NCBI GenBank assembly: GCA_018340375.1
Contig: JAFFJZ010000001.1
Coordinates: 57,466,001-57,530,000, forward strand
Length of the DNA stretch: 64,000 nucleotides
From: Gonatopus flavifemur
Lineage: Eukaryota > Arthropoda > Insecta > Hymenoptera > Dryinidae
Reading direction: 5' to 3'
The translations under genes were made by a program, and so were the position numbers. The notes beneath the pieces were generated by a model. It was not told where the DNA came from and did not search any database. It saw only the letters and a list, made by a program, of their open reading frames with translations. Shown in pieces: positions 1 through 12,982 of this stretch; the stretch's first letter is position 1; every line of letters starts with the position of its first letter.

Positions 1-985
1 TATCATCCATATATGGCTCAGTGATCTGCCATCGATGGGCCATATGCATTGAGAGGAAGGCTCCTAGCTGCAGCAACCAAAATTTAGTTGTCTCAACTCA
101 ATTTCAGCTGGCGTCAATAGGAGTCTAGTTGTCTGAAATATGAATAAAAGAATCTATTCGAGTGGAATAGAAAATTTGGCTGTGACATATAGAATTTATT
201 TGGTTCAACTGAATCTTCATTTGGAGTAACTTGATTTCCTAGTTGTCTAATATTCAACTAAACTTTCCTCTGAGTACATTTCAACCATCCGAAAATCCGT
301 TTTTGAAAAGGCTTAAATGGGTTTGTAATAAAACAGCCAATCGGAAAAAATAATTTCTTCGACTGAATGAACTTTTCAGTTAGTTGTAAAAATGAGTTTC
401 AATTAATAAAAGAATACGTTTAGTAAAGGCGACTTCAAATTAGTAACAGCAACTATAGTCAGAAAAATGAAATTCGAATTTAGTTGAGCCAACACCCATT
501 CTAGTTCTCCAAATATGAATAACTCTATCCACCCTGGTGAAAAAACTTTCTCTGGAAATCTGTCAAAATTTCCTTCAACTGCAAAACTTTAAATCTCCTT
601 GAAAAACTCTAAAAACCTATGAAAATTTCGTCAAAGTCTGAAAAGTCTTGAGAAACTCTAAAAATTTCTGAAAACTTCTGAAAAACTCTCACTTATCGGG
701 CACGTTTTCCCACTGAAAATCTTTCTGAATATCAATGAATATCTTTGAAAAATTCTGAACTTTTCTGAAAATCACTGCGACTCTCTGAGAAACTATGAAC
801 ACCTCTGAAATTCTCTGAAAATTTCAGTGATTTTCAGCGAAATTTTTCCATCAGGGCAGTTGCTGGACCTAATTTGGAATAAGGAGAATTATTTATGTTT
901 TTCGGTGTCTAATCGATTAAAATAGTTATTCGTACTTTTGCATAGCATACTTGGGATTACGCATTGCCGCGCACTTCGAATTTCT
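1..985. other. AT-rich repeat-like DNA without genes
   Basis: Repeated TTAGTTG/CAACT-type words occur in both orientations in the first 500 bases, suggesting old foldback elements. Apart from the element at 531-858 nothing else is recognisable. Confidence 0.4.
531..858. mobile_element. MITE-like element built of degenerate CTCTGAAAA repeats
   Basis: CCCTGGTGAAAAAACTTT near 531 faces an inverted GAAATTTTTCCATCAGGG near 839-856. Between them runs a degenerate tandem array of CTCTGAAAAATTT-like units, once interrupted by a more GC-rich 30-base patch. No target duplication was recognised. Confidence 0.4.
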
Positions 986-1787
986 CACACGGAGAAAATA
1001 AACCATCAATTTTTCATGTAAGACACAATATTTTTCACCGTGGTTCATATCAACGCCAGACCTAGTTTTAATTTTGATGGAAATTTATATTTCCACACAG
1101 TAAAATAGTTCCCCATAAGGATTATATTTACGTTGTCCAATTCACACATTAAGAAATTCCTGTGATGAAATTCAGAAATTCATGGATTTTCAGGAAAATT
1201 TCTTATTTAGTAACAGGGACTGGAATGTTATTCACTTTCGTTACTTATTATATATAAAATCTATATAATAAATATATAACTTATGTACAATATATATATA
1301 TATATATATTAGGGTGTGTCAAAAAAAATTTTTTTTTTATTAAAGGGGCTTTAATAAAACCCTTCATTCCGACCCCAAACTGAACCTCATGAAACCTCAG
1401 GCCTCTAGCTTCAAATTTAGAGGTCGCTCAATCGAGTTTTATATTTGCCAGTTTGAAAAGTCACCTAATACATGGAATTTCGGCATTTTCTGGAGAAAAT
1501 TCGCTGCCAGGCACAATTTTGAAGATATCACGATGAACTTAGGCTCAAAATACTCGTAAGGGATCCACCTTTGATGATGATCTACCTTTTTTCGTGAGGA
1601 GGGTTTTTGACGTTTCTTACGAAGGGTGAAGTTCACGAAACACGTGTAAAATGGGAATAATAATGATGAAACAAAGTGAAACCGTACAATCTATCGACGG
1701 AATGTTATTGACCTGTATTTTCCCGTAGAGAAGGAAACATTAGATGAGTCAAGAGTTCTCAGTATGATTCAGTACCAGCTAGCAACC

Positions 1788-2003
1788 ATGTTGCTGAAGT
1801 TCGAATCGTTTTTTGAAACGAATTCGTAATCGAATAAACAGAATATTCAGCTGTTGGAGACCCCAAATTTTGCAGTACATTCTTAAATTGATGTTTCTCG
1901 TTACAAAGAGTCAATTCGAGGGAATAAATACAGATGACTCGTTAGATCCCATGAGTTTGGATTTTCGTTTCGGTTTTATAAACGATTCAAACTTCAGCAA
2001 CAT
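1788..2003. mobile_element. 216-bp MITE with 9-bp target duplication
   Basis: The ends ATGTTGCTGAAGTT and AACTTCAGCAACAT are perfect inverted repeats. The 9-mer CTAGCAACC occurs immediately outside each end (1779-1787 and 2004-2012). Removing the element restores the arm of the enclosing foldback element, which shows a clean insertion. The 9-bp duplication suggests a Mutator-type mobiliser, but this is inference. Confidence 0.75.
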
Positions 2004-2229
2004 CTAGCAACCCCCATCTAGGGGTGAGAAATGAATCTTCCCAAGAATGGGAGTTGTTTTTTCAAACCAGACGGATATGCAAAAGATTGCATATGGATTC
2101 ATGGAATGCTGAGGAGTGTACAAAGTTGCAATAAGAGAACCTTGGAAAAAATTTTTTGAAACAATATCATGTGAACAGAACAGAAAAAATTATTCCACGT
2201 AAAAACTGATACCGCAATTCAGTAATGGG

Positions 2230-2603
2230 TAGTGTTGCCGCGATATTATCGTCGATAATTGAGGAATAACCGATTATATCAATTCGTACACGTTCCTATG
2301 GAATATATAATCCACGAATCTTCGATTATGCTCATAATGAAACGGAATAATGAATAATCCCTGACTTGTACACAAAATAAACCAAGATATGCTTCCTTTT
2401 ATCGTTACGATATATCGATAATTATCGTTACGATAGTGTAAGAATATTTTGATTCATTTTGTTTAAAAGACCAAGATGATCCATTATCCCGTTTCATTTC
2501 GTGCACAGTCGAAGATCTACGCGTTAAAAGTTCCATGGAAACCTCTCAAAATTAAGATAATCGATTATTTCTGAATTTCGACGATAATATCGCGGCAACA
2601 CTA
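2230..2603. mobile_element. 374-bp hAT-type MITE with 8-bp target duplication
   Basis: The ends begin TAGTGTTGCCGCGATATTAT and are inverted at 2584-2603. GTAATGGG flanks both sides (2222-2229 and 2604-2611), a perfect 8-bp duplication. The TAGTG terminus and 8-bp duplication suit hAT. The interior is AT-rich with ATCGATAATTATCG palindromes and no ORF. Confidence 0.8.
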
Positions 2604-3983
2604 GTAATGGGCGATATTCCACAATATCTATTCTCAATATCAAATTCTTATCAAATTTTTATCGATATTTTATGAAATTCAATATAAACTCGACAAAATT
2701 TCTATAAAAAATATCGATATTTCCAGATACCGCTCATCACTACCGCCATTCGATCCTATGGAAAAACTCGTACTGAAAATATGTATAACATTGTCATATT
2801 GGACCCTGTGTTTGTTTAAAAACAATGATAAACAATTCTTACATATGGATTACCCCTGTTCCAGCCCACCGTCAAACCAGTCGGGATATGAAAGAGTTTG
2901 CATATGGATTCATGGGATGCTGAGCAGTGTACAAATTTGCAATGAGAAAACCTTGAAAAAAAGTTTTCATGAAAAAATTATTTAAACAAATTACAGAAAA
3001 AATCATTCCACGTAAAAGCTGATACCGCTATTCGATTCTACGGAAAAAAATCGTCCTGAAATATCGGAAGGCGATATCAGGTTTCACTTGGAATAATTTT
3101 GTCTTCAATTTGTTTGAATAATTTGTTTACAAACAATTTTTTCGCAAGGTTTCCTTATTGCAAATTTGTACACTCCTCAGCATTCCATGAATCTATATGC
3201 AAACTTTTCCATATCCCGTCTGGTTTGAGAAAACAACTCCTATTTTTAGGAAAATCCATTTCTTACCCCTAGATGGGGGTTGCTGGCTGTTACTGAATCA
3301 TACTGAAAATTCTTGACTCATCTAATGTTCCCTTTTCCACGTGAAAATACTAGTCAATAACATTTTGCCGATAGTTTGTACGGTTTCACTTCGTTTGATC
3401 ATTATTATTTCCATTTCACACGTGTTTTGTGAACTTCACCCTTTGTGAAAAACGTCAAACACCCTTCTGACGGAAAAAGGGGTGGATCACCATCGAAGAT
3501 GGATCCCTTACGAGTATTTTGAGCCCAAGTTCATCGTCATATCTTCAAAATTGTGCCTGGCAGCGAATTTTCTCCAGAAAATGCCGAAATGCCATATATT
3601 AGGTGACTTTTCAAACTGGCAGTAAAATCGGGATATAAAACTCGTTTGAGCGACCTCTAAATTTGAAACTAGAGACCTGAGGTTTCGGGAGGTTCAGTTT
3701 GGGGTCGGGATGAAGGGTTTAAGCCCCTTTAATAAAAAAAAAAATTTTTTTTTGACACACCCTAATATATATATTATATATTTTTTATATAGAATGAGTA
3801 AGTAACGAAAGTGAATAACGTTACAGTCCCTGTTCAGTAAATATTGCACTGGACATCATTATGAATTACTGTGGAGTTTTTCAGAATTAGATGAAAATAC
3901 CATACTTTTTCTTGTCAATTCCAATCTGGTCCATAGATAGTGAGCTACCATAGTAATTTCAATAGTACTTTTCTCTCTGTGCA

Positions 3984-4899
3984 ATGATTCCTGAAGACCA
4001 AAAAATAGACTTGTAAAATTTGTTGACGTTCGGAGATCAGAATATCACTATTTTATTTTATGGTCTTCAGAAATCATTAGGGAATCCAAATTGTGCGACA
4101 ATGCGGAATTCCAAGTATGTAATTGATTATTATCATTCACTTCAAATGTGTATCAATTACGTACCTTCTTGAAAAAGTCCACGCAGAATTTGACTTTGCT
4201 CCTTTTTCATCTCCTCATGCCAGAGTCCCCGTTCAACGCACAATGGGTAGTGAATCTGTCGTTGATTATTCAACCCCTTTTATCAGGAAAAATTATTTCA
4301 GCAGGAAAATATCGACGCCTTGTGATTGGAAATTAGAAAAATTGAGCTCGAACATTTCAAGTTCGCCTCGGCGAGCAACAACAAAAACAAAAAAGCCATT
4401 TTATCGGAGCAAGCGAATAAACTCTGAAAGAAAACGGGAAAATGAATTCGTGATTAGGAAGTTCTTGAATTGAAACATTGGAAAAAAAATCCAACAACGA
4501 AGTTAATCGAAAAGAGAAAAGTTCCTAAATTCAATACGAAATTCTTTATGAAATATCATATTTTCATTTGAAATTTAATATTGATTCTCAAATTTGATGT
4601 GAGTGATGAAATTTCACAATTTCTCACCAAGATGTAATAATTATTTATTGAATTTCACAAATATTTTATTAAAATTAGGAAGGAAATTCTCAACATTGGG
4701 AATACGATTATTAAAATTGAGAATTATATTATTAAATTTGATATTTTATTATAAATTCTGTTTAATAAATTTTTCTATGAAAAAAATTCCATAAATTTGT
4801 TCAAATGAACCTTATCGATACAGGAATACTTGAAAACTCAGGAAAGGTAAATTCGATGAATGCCAAATAAATCACACGATATCACGATGAGAACTTTCT
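3984..4899. other. AT-rich DNA, no convincing gene
   Basis: One ATG-started frame of 76 codons (4243-4473) has a good ATG context and a Lys/Arg/Ser-rich product, but no splice partner, domain or compositional support. The rest is low-complexity A/T sequence. Confidence 0.4.
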
Positions 4900-4905
4900 T
4901 TTATT
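4900..4905 (-). terminator. Candidate distal polyadenylation signal
   Basis: On the minus strand AATAAA is followed by a U/G-rich stretch (TCATCGTGATATCGTGTGAT). It sits where the character of the sequence changes: microsatellite-rich DNA above, transposon-dominated DNA below. If luna used it, the 3' UTR would be about 15 kb. This is speculative. Confidence 0.15.
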
Positions 4906-5647
4906 ATTGAATTATTTACAAAGCACGGCCGGTCCGATCGCTACGTCAGCCGAAGAAGAAGCGTGCGTCTTTGTTCATCAACGCAAAAATTTTCTAAGCA
5001 GACAACAATCATATCCATGAAAAATTGCAAGAATGAGTGAGGAACATTTTCGAACACACATCTTTCTTTCTTGTTTCTTCCTTTTCCTCTCTCACGAGGA
5101 ATACTTGAGCGAGTTCAAGTGAATTTCGATACGCGGATGTAGTACTGAAAACTCCAATACCTCGAGGATGCCTGGTAAAATGAAACAAACCGAAATAAAA
5201 ATAATATATACATATATGTATACGCGTATACACATACATATACATGTATGCACCTTTCGCCCAGCGGAATTCGCATGGATTCCTCCTCGGATATTTGACG
5301 CTCTCTTCCCTGTCGATATCATATCGTTCCAATGTTCCACACTTTTTCGTCGCATTTCCATTGATAGCCAGCAATTCGTGTGCACATCGAATCAAAGGAT
5401 CAATCGCAAAGTACGTGGGATGGAAGGACGCTCGGTTTTCTTGTTATTTTCCTTTCATCTACGAACGACCATTTTAATACCCTTAAGAATCGATAACTAA
5501 TTAACCAATTAATAGTAGTAAATTTATATAACATCATACAAGAAATCTTTTACGAGCTATAAACGTTAAAACTTACTCAGCATAATGTTTCGATTTGTAC
5601 AATTATTTAGAAGAGGAAAAAAACAATGTATATAGCGATATTCTGTA

Positions 5648-5823
5648 TAATAATAAATTGCAATAATAATAATAATAATCATAATAATAATAGAGGCTTT
5701 CTCTCTTGTTTTCTCACTTTCTCTCTTTCTCTCTCGCACACGCATACTCTCTCTCTCTCTCGCGCGCGCGCTTTCTCTGTCTCTCTCTCTCTATATATAT
5801 ATATATTTATATTTATATATATA
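5648..5823. repeat. Compound microsatellite: AAT, CT, CG and TA tracts
   Basis: An AAT-type run (5648-5692) is followed by CT-rich repeats (from about 5700), a CGCGCGCGCGC run at about 5760-5771, more CT, then TA/TTA repeats to 5823. This is four repeat types back to back. Confidence 0.85.
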
Positions 5824-7633
5824 GGGAATAATAATTTATGTAAAAATTTCATAGTAAAGAAATCGTTCATCACGGCACTTACGCTCAAAATGTAATTTTT
5901 TTGTTGTTTTATACATACAATAAGTTTGATTCTTACTCGGCACACCTTTGTCTATATATTTGTTATTTTTTTTGTTTACGTTTGTCCTCGCACACAGATA
6001 CAATATGGTATGTATTCTAATGTACATACGTATACACATACACCTAAACGGGTATGTACAGGGTATATGTACGCGTATATACACGTATATGTATATATTC
6101 ATCGCTTTATGCACATTTATTTCGCACGTTCAAATGACCACTCGATTAAAAAGCAGTGTTTATGTTTTTTCTTTCCCGCTCATAGCCTTCCTTTCCTATA
6201 ACAGTATAGATCGTTCTTCTTCCGCAGCGTTCATATATATATATTCATATTTTCGGCGGACACGGAATGGAAAGAAAATTCGTCAAGAAAACTCAATTAT
6301 AAGAATATACATATATAAAAATCACGACTTTGATTGCACGTGGATAGATCGACGCTGAGTTATATATGTTTCCCGATCGTTCTTTCTTGTACCGTTCCCG
6401 AAGGGTCTTTTCCGTTTCCGAAGGGAATTTTGTGTTTTATGCATTCTCTCTGCTGTACCGCGGACAAACAATCGCGTCGAAGAAATCTTCATTGATTCCC
6501 TTTCGATTGAGATTCTTCGTTCTTCTTGTGATACGATGGAATGTCGTATATATGCATCGTAATGGGTTTTCAGGATTTTTGGATTTATCTTATATACCGC
6601 GTATGCGCAACTGTTTATGCGTACACGAAACGTATAGCAGCGCAATGAGAAGAGGTGATGTGGAAGAAGTTGCGAATTATCAGCGTATTTCGTAGAAATT
6701 GAAAACTCAACTCTATTCGAGGACGAAAAGGAATTGTGCGTGTTTTTTTTTCTTTTCTTTTAAATGTCGAGGAGGTTTCCACGTGTTCCCTGATATACTA
6801 TTTGGCACCGCAAAGTCTTCAGCTTCTACTTATACACTTTCCACGATTCGAATGAAGAAGAATACGAAAATTCTGTTCCGGGAATTCACGATGTTGAGTT
6901 TTCGATTTCTAGACGATATGCTCAAAAGCATGATATGATTCGATGGAAAAGAAATGTGGAACGGGATGATCTATCTCTTTCATCCAAATTTGAAGGAAGA
7001 ATCGAATATGAATTGTAAGTATCGGCGAAAGATGATGAAACCAGCAGCGAAGGGATCGCGGAAGTTAAACGGATGACGGAAAGTTTGATAGAAATTATAC
7101 TGGTGTACGTACTTCTTTCAAATGAGCTCAACGTTTCAATAGCACCGGTTATAGTCTCCATTTTTTTCAATAGCAGCATTTTGAATTTATCTTGGTTCCT
7201 TTCGGTTTCATTTTTGTCTATTTTATTTCCTTGACTCCCACGCGATCGACACGCCGTACGATCTTACGTCGATAGATCGATCGTTCCCTGATGATCTCTG
7301 GTCACCGAGAGACGATAATCAGGCTTTCGCTAGGTAATTTATTTTGTGGGACACCAGATATAAATATAGGCCTGCGTTATACACATTTTATAATAATAGT
7401 ACAATTACATATAATCGTACGTAAGTATAACCAGCGCGAGTACGTTTCTTCTTCACTTCAAGAAGATTTGTTTTCCTTCACCCTCGTCATATTTGACATT
7501 AAATATTTGGAAAAGAAGAATGTATTATTTCGAACGTATATCTCCTAAACAGAACTCACGTACTTTATCTTTTTTTTTTTTACTTTTTTTTGTTAATCTT
7601 CGCCTAACTAATGGTAATCCTAATGGACTACTC

Positions 7634-7705
7634 TAATATACATATACAATTATACATATATATTCATATATATATATATATATAAATATTTTATATATAT
7701 ATATA
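7634..7705. repeat. TA-rich dinucleotide microsatellite
   Basis: Nearly continuous TA dinucleotides with a few CA and TTT interruptions. Confidence 0.85.
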
Positions 7706-10700
7706 GCCGTTACAAATATCACATGTGATCACCTACTTACAGGTTCGTTAAACGAGCTCCCCCTACCGCTTGTACAAAATCATCGAGTTTTCCAAATACA
7801 TATATATATAGTTCTTTTTATATATATTTATACATTTCGATCCCCTGTCGATCACCCTCTCTTCTTTTTTCTCGATTTTGAATAGTTAGTCCCCAGATTG
7901 GAAGGATGCAGTGGTTTTTTTGTTTGTTTTATCTTATATATTCTTCTTTTATCTATTTATTTTGCTGAGGAGGATGCTCATAACATTTCTAGAATCGTAT
8001 ACAATATATTTCATTATATATTCCCTTTTTATTTCGTAATATCAGTAGTATTGTGATTCGTTCGTTCGTTGATTGATTTCCAGTATTTGTTCTTTAAGAA
8101 TGCTCAAAAATTGAGAAACGTTCAATTCGTTCTTTTTTTTTTTGTTTTATTCATTGTTTTTTCTTCATTAAGAATTCTTCAGAGGAAATAAAGGACACGG
8201 TAGATTGAGTTGATGATTACGTGGTATATAGTGCACGTTCGTCAGCTACTTATCATTAGATATAATTGAAATATAGAAACAATGATTTTATTAGGAGAAG
8301 AAGGTAGGGTATATTGAACTCTTTTTTTTATTGAGCGATACGATATTGGTAATAGCGAGGATCGATTGTAAGAGTATATGCATTGTGAATTCTCCCCTAT
8401 ACATTAGGAATGAATTGAAATATATATTATATATTGAAATAAAGAATGAATTAGAGTACTCTTTGATATTCAGTGGTTCAATATACCCTTTGTCATCAAA
8501 AATGTGTATTGCTGATGAAATTTAATACGAAACGATATTATATTTCATCAGAACTTTGTTTTACATCATAGTATTTTATAGAGTAGTTTTTTTTTTTAAA
8601 TATATCTTGGAAACGTGTGATTGTTCTCGTATAGCATTGGTCTCCGAATCATGTTTTGTAAGATGTGAAAAAGGAAAATTAGGACATTTATAAAATTTTC
8701 AAGATATTTTATGAGTAGGTTTACAAAAAAACTGAATTGTATTTAGAGATGTTCCTGACAACTGATCAAATGTTTATGAGATTTCTACGAGGAAGGGTTT
8801 GCTTTATAAACAAATTTCAAAGAGTTTTCTAGTCATTTCTGCGGTAGAAAGGACTCTGAACTTTTCTTTTTCAAATCAAAGTGACTCTCAGAGCTGCTTA
8901 AAATATCTTACTTGTTTCTCTCCAACGCCAGAGTAGGCGCTGAATGATTTATACCCAAAACGCCATGAATCTACACGATTTATTCCAAGCCGTGTGAAAA
9001 AAATTTCCAAATTATATATAAACCGCATTGAATTGTATGTATAATTTTGACAATATTTCCACTTGAAACTTGTTTAAAAAATTTAATTCCCAATATACTT
9101 GATATGTGATCAACTCTTGACCACATTTGATAACAACAAAAGTCATCGAAAATGCCCTGAGAAAATGTGTATTCCAACAGAACAGAATTTTTAATCGATT
9201 GGAATCAAATGTATGAGTTTCTTTGCGTTAATTTCAACAAAAATTTTGTCGCATTGGAATAATTTGTGTTTTCTAGGTGTCTCGTCAAATTTTGATCAAA
9301 GATTTCTTGTCTCCGATCACGATTTCACGAGGAAAGTTTATGCAGGGGATACACTGGATCGATTAACAAGTTTTGTACTAAATCAATTTCCATCCACGTA
9401 ACGTCAAGAGTCTCCACTTTAGATGTCTCATGATATTTAAACAACCGCTCAGCATAAAATCATTAAGAAAATAGTGTTGGACGTTAAAATTCACGATGAG
9501 GTGCGATAATTATACTTCATTGGATTTAATTTCATATAAATTTGCATGGTATGTATAATTAGATACATGATACGTAAATGATATACTTTCTACACATCTG
9601 CAAGACTTTTTGTATACGTACCTATCACGTATATCATTTAATTGCATTCTACAAAAGCAACTTTATATAAAATCCAATCCATGTATACAGGATGTCTCGA
9701 AATTCGTGAACCGGATTTTACAGGTGTACTCTGCAACCAAAATACAATAATTCCTCGTTCGGGAATATTTTATTTCAGGTCTCACTTTTTGGGGTATGAG
9801 CGTTTTCAGATTTCTTTTCAAATATAAATCATTCAAAAGCATTGTGTGCTGCATATTCGAGCTCAACGCCATTCATCAAGTCGAAGAACAGTGGAACTCT
9901 GGAAAAGAAATTGAACTATTTAATTCGAGGTTACAGCTATTTGAAATTTTTGGGTTTACAGCGAATTAGGATTCCGCAACTTTGAATTATTATAACTCAA
10001 CGAATGATGTCCAGCTGAAGTATGTAGCACACAATGCTTCCCAGTGATTCGGATTCGACAAAAAATCTAAGAATACTTATCTCTCGATAACTGAAAAAAA
10101 AAAAATGTTTCCAAACGGATAATTGTTGAATTTTCACTACAGAATACAACTGTAAAATCCGTTCCAAAGTATTGATAAATTTTGACAAGGTTATATGGAA
10201 AATTCCCAAAAATGCCAAAACAAAGCCCCAGCTAGCACAAAGAGTGAGAACAGAATTCTTCACGAACTTTTTCATCCAGAAAGAACTCCTTAAAATAATT
10301 CTTGTACCGATCCCGTTATATGAATTCAGAATAAATCGCTGGAGGAATTTTTTTTTCGGATCAACAAGGACAAACGAATTCATAAAGAATATATTTAAAA
10401 ATTCTCCACAAATTCCAGAAGAGTTATCGAAGAATTCTTGAAAATCCCATTCAAAAGTCTGAAAAGAGCCCCTACTCATTTACAAAGAAATATAATGTTT
10501 TTTTTCATTTCGTTCGAAGCAAAATTTTACCAAAATACTTTCATGACTTTGTTCTACATAATTCTAAACTGATATCCAGTTGAGTCTCATTTTCCAACGA
10601 GGAGGAGGCTTTCATTTGCAGAACACAGAATTCCTAAATGATCTTACACCTGATTCATCTTACACCTTCCATGCTGATTTTTGTGAATTTTTCTAGAGAT

Positions 10701-12809
10701 CTTCCAGAATTCTGTCATCATTTTAAAATTCGTTCTGCAAGAATCCTTGGGAAAATCTTATAAAATTCTCGAATGAATCTATTATGAATTTTTTGAGACC
10801 AACAAAAGATTTTTTCCAGCGATGCATTCTGAACTGACGTAACGGGAGTTCTTTTAGAATCCTCTACAAACTCATTCAGGACACTTTGAGGACTGTCATA
10901 TCAATCCTTGAGAATGCAAAAATCATTGTGTTGAGGTTTATTGGGTTCCTTATGAATGATTTGAGAACTTTGAAAATTGAATTCTCAAGGAATTCTCTCA
11001 GAACAGTTCTTAAAGGATTTTCTGGCAACTCTTGTGCTATCTGAGAGTTTCTCGATTAATCGGCACCCTTAAAATATTGTCCCTGTAATATGCGAATGAG
11101 AAGGACTGTTTATCATTTCTTTCGTAAGGGGAAATAGGATCCCTCACAAAAATTTACTTGAAAAAATCAAATAATTTATCAAATTAAAATATTTGAGGAA
11201 AAATTAATCAACTTCCCCCAATTAATTCAAGTTGCCCCAATCCTTTGACCACAGATTTTATCCATCCTTGTCCCGTTCTTTACAAATTTTCTTTTTTATT
11301 TTGACTTAGGGATGCAAAAATGTTGAATCTGTTTAAGTTTTCAATAATGAGTCAACCAAATTGATCTTGAGTAGGGAAATTATTTTCTTGATACATCAAA
11401 TTCAATATACTCACTGATTTCACTTATCGATTGCATGTATTTTTGTAAAAAATTATGACACAAGATTGGTATTCAAAAACTTGCAGATAATTCCAATTGA
11501 AACCAATTGATATCCATTTGATTTCGATCGGAATTCTATGGGTTCAATAGGCATTAATCGGAATGAGTAGGATTTTTTTATCAATTCACCAAAATCTACC
11601 CATACATTCACGAAAAAATCGACGACTTTGAATTCACTAGGGCTATGAATCATTATGTCCCTATTTCATTGAATTATATCGTTCTTCACAGAAATTTTTG
11701 GATAAAATAAATTCAAAGGCGAGACACATAAAATTTAAAAACCTTGTTGAGCGATGCATACGTTTTTGTGGATTCGAATTTATAAATCATACCAGTTACA
11801 GATGATTTGAAACTCAAAAATATTTATTCCGATCCTTTCGATTCTTGACAATTCGTTACAATGCTATACGGATCCACCTAATTCACTGTTTCCGAGAACT
11901 TAGTTTTCCAACAACCGTGTTACAGATATTATAATCCGCTTCAAGTACGAGATATTTGTTTTTGAAAGTTATCCTTTGTATACGTGTTATCTTAAGAGGG
12001 AACATAGTACGGAATGATTGTTATTTGGAAAATATAGTCAAGATAATATTGCTTGTCGATGATGATAGCGATAGATACTTTCCAACATAGATCTCATCGA
12101 TCGATGGATTTGAAAATATCATTGATCGATCGTCGATGTTCAGGATTATTCAAAATGTTTTCTACGACGTATCGTATTCGTATCACATAGAACGATGACA
12201 GAACGAGAAAGAAGAAAAAAGAGAAAATGACGATAGTTTTTCAAAAGTTTTTAAACAAGCAGCAGTTGCGCAAGCGTATTTTTTTTTCTCTTTCATTATA
12301 TATCGTATATTAATCATCCAGGGGCAAACAAGTTCACAAGCTTCTCGAAGGTTCGAAAGGTTCAAAGCTCGCAAGACCTCTTTCGACTTTCCGCGTAGAG
12401 TTATTATATTCTCTTTCTCTTTACATTCCAGTTACTTAATTTTTATCATTCTTTTTTTTTATAATTCTTTTCCCTTTTCAATACAAAACACATATTCTTT
12501 TAAACTATGCTCTTCACGCTTCAGATCATATCTAATGAATAATAATCACATGATCTTCATCGTTCTTTAAAATTTTTTCTCTTTTTTCATATATTTCATA
12601 ATAATCATAATTCATCGTTATAAAAATCAGAGATGTGTATACACAACGAGGTACAGAATTTTGGAAAAAATTATTCCTACTTTAACCCTTCTTTCTTATT
12701 ATTTTTGTTTTTTATTAATATTCATACTCTCCAATTTTTCATTCATACTTTTCTTGCACTCACCTACTTACTGCACGTAGTCTATTTCTTGATTTTACAT
12801 TCAATAATT

Positions 12810-12982
12810 TGTATATATATATATATTTATTTATACATACATATATACATATATATATATAATTCATTACGTACTTTCGACCTCGACAATCGAAACTTCA
12901 TTTGTATATATTTATATAATATATATATATATGTATATAAATATATATATATATACATATTCATATATTTATATATATTAAG
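12810..12982. repeat. TA/TACA microsatellite block
   Basis: Two blocks (12810-12862 and 12905-12978) of TA, TTTATA and TACATA units are separated by about 40 bases of complex sequence. Open frames over it are repeat artefacts. Confidence 0.85.

Larger units (their letters stand above)
1309..3765. mobile_element. 2.46-kb foldback element with about 470-bp inverted arms (TA-flanked)
   Basis: The left end TTAGGGTGTGTCAAAAAAAA and the inverted copy at the right end open arms that stay alignable for about 470 bases: 1309-1775 against 3300-3765 by eye, with scattered mismatches. Beyond that the homology resumes further inward (for example 2040-2150 against 3140-3260). A third, direct copy of part of this sequence lies at about 2870-3030. 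TA flanks fit a Tc1/mariner-type insertion, but in a TA repeat this is uninformative. No transposase is present. Two smaller MITEs are inserted inside. Confidence 0.75.
1214..3832. mobile_element. hAT-like MITE with 8-bp target duplication, split by an inner insertion
   Basis: The ends read CAGGGACTG and, inverted, CAGTCCCTG. The inverted arms extend about 55 bases (GTTATTCACTTTCGTTACTTA is shared). The flanking 8-mers are TTTAGTAA (1206-1213) and TTCAGTAA (3833-3840), identical at 7 of 8. Ends of the form CAGGG with 8-bp duplications are typical of hAT elements. It has no ORF. The AT-rich centre is interrupted by the element at 1309-3765. Confidence 0.65.
986..3983. mobile_element. Outermost layer of a nested transposon stack (weak)
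   Basis: The sequence starting CACACGGAGAAAA near 986 and the inverted GCACAGAGAGAAAA ending near 3983 could be the ends of an old MITE, into which the elements at 1214-3832 inserted. Only the terminal 13-14 bases match well, so this layer is uncertain. Confidence 0.3.

Noticed and set aside
4243..4473. 76-codon basic frame with good ATG context
   Set aside because: No splice partner, promoter or recognisable motif. Such length is expected by chance, although it remains the best ATG frame in its stretch.
9676..9735. ACAGGATGTCTCGAAATTCG, resembling one end of a Tc1-like element
   Set aside because: No matching inverted end or target duplication could be found nearby.
10001..10479. 160-codon minus-strand frame
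   Set aside because: Phe/Ile/Ser-rich translation of AT-rich DNA with no domain; it contains a poly-T-derived Phe run.
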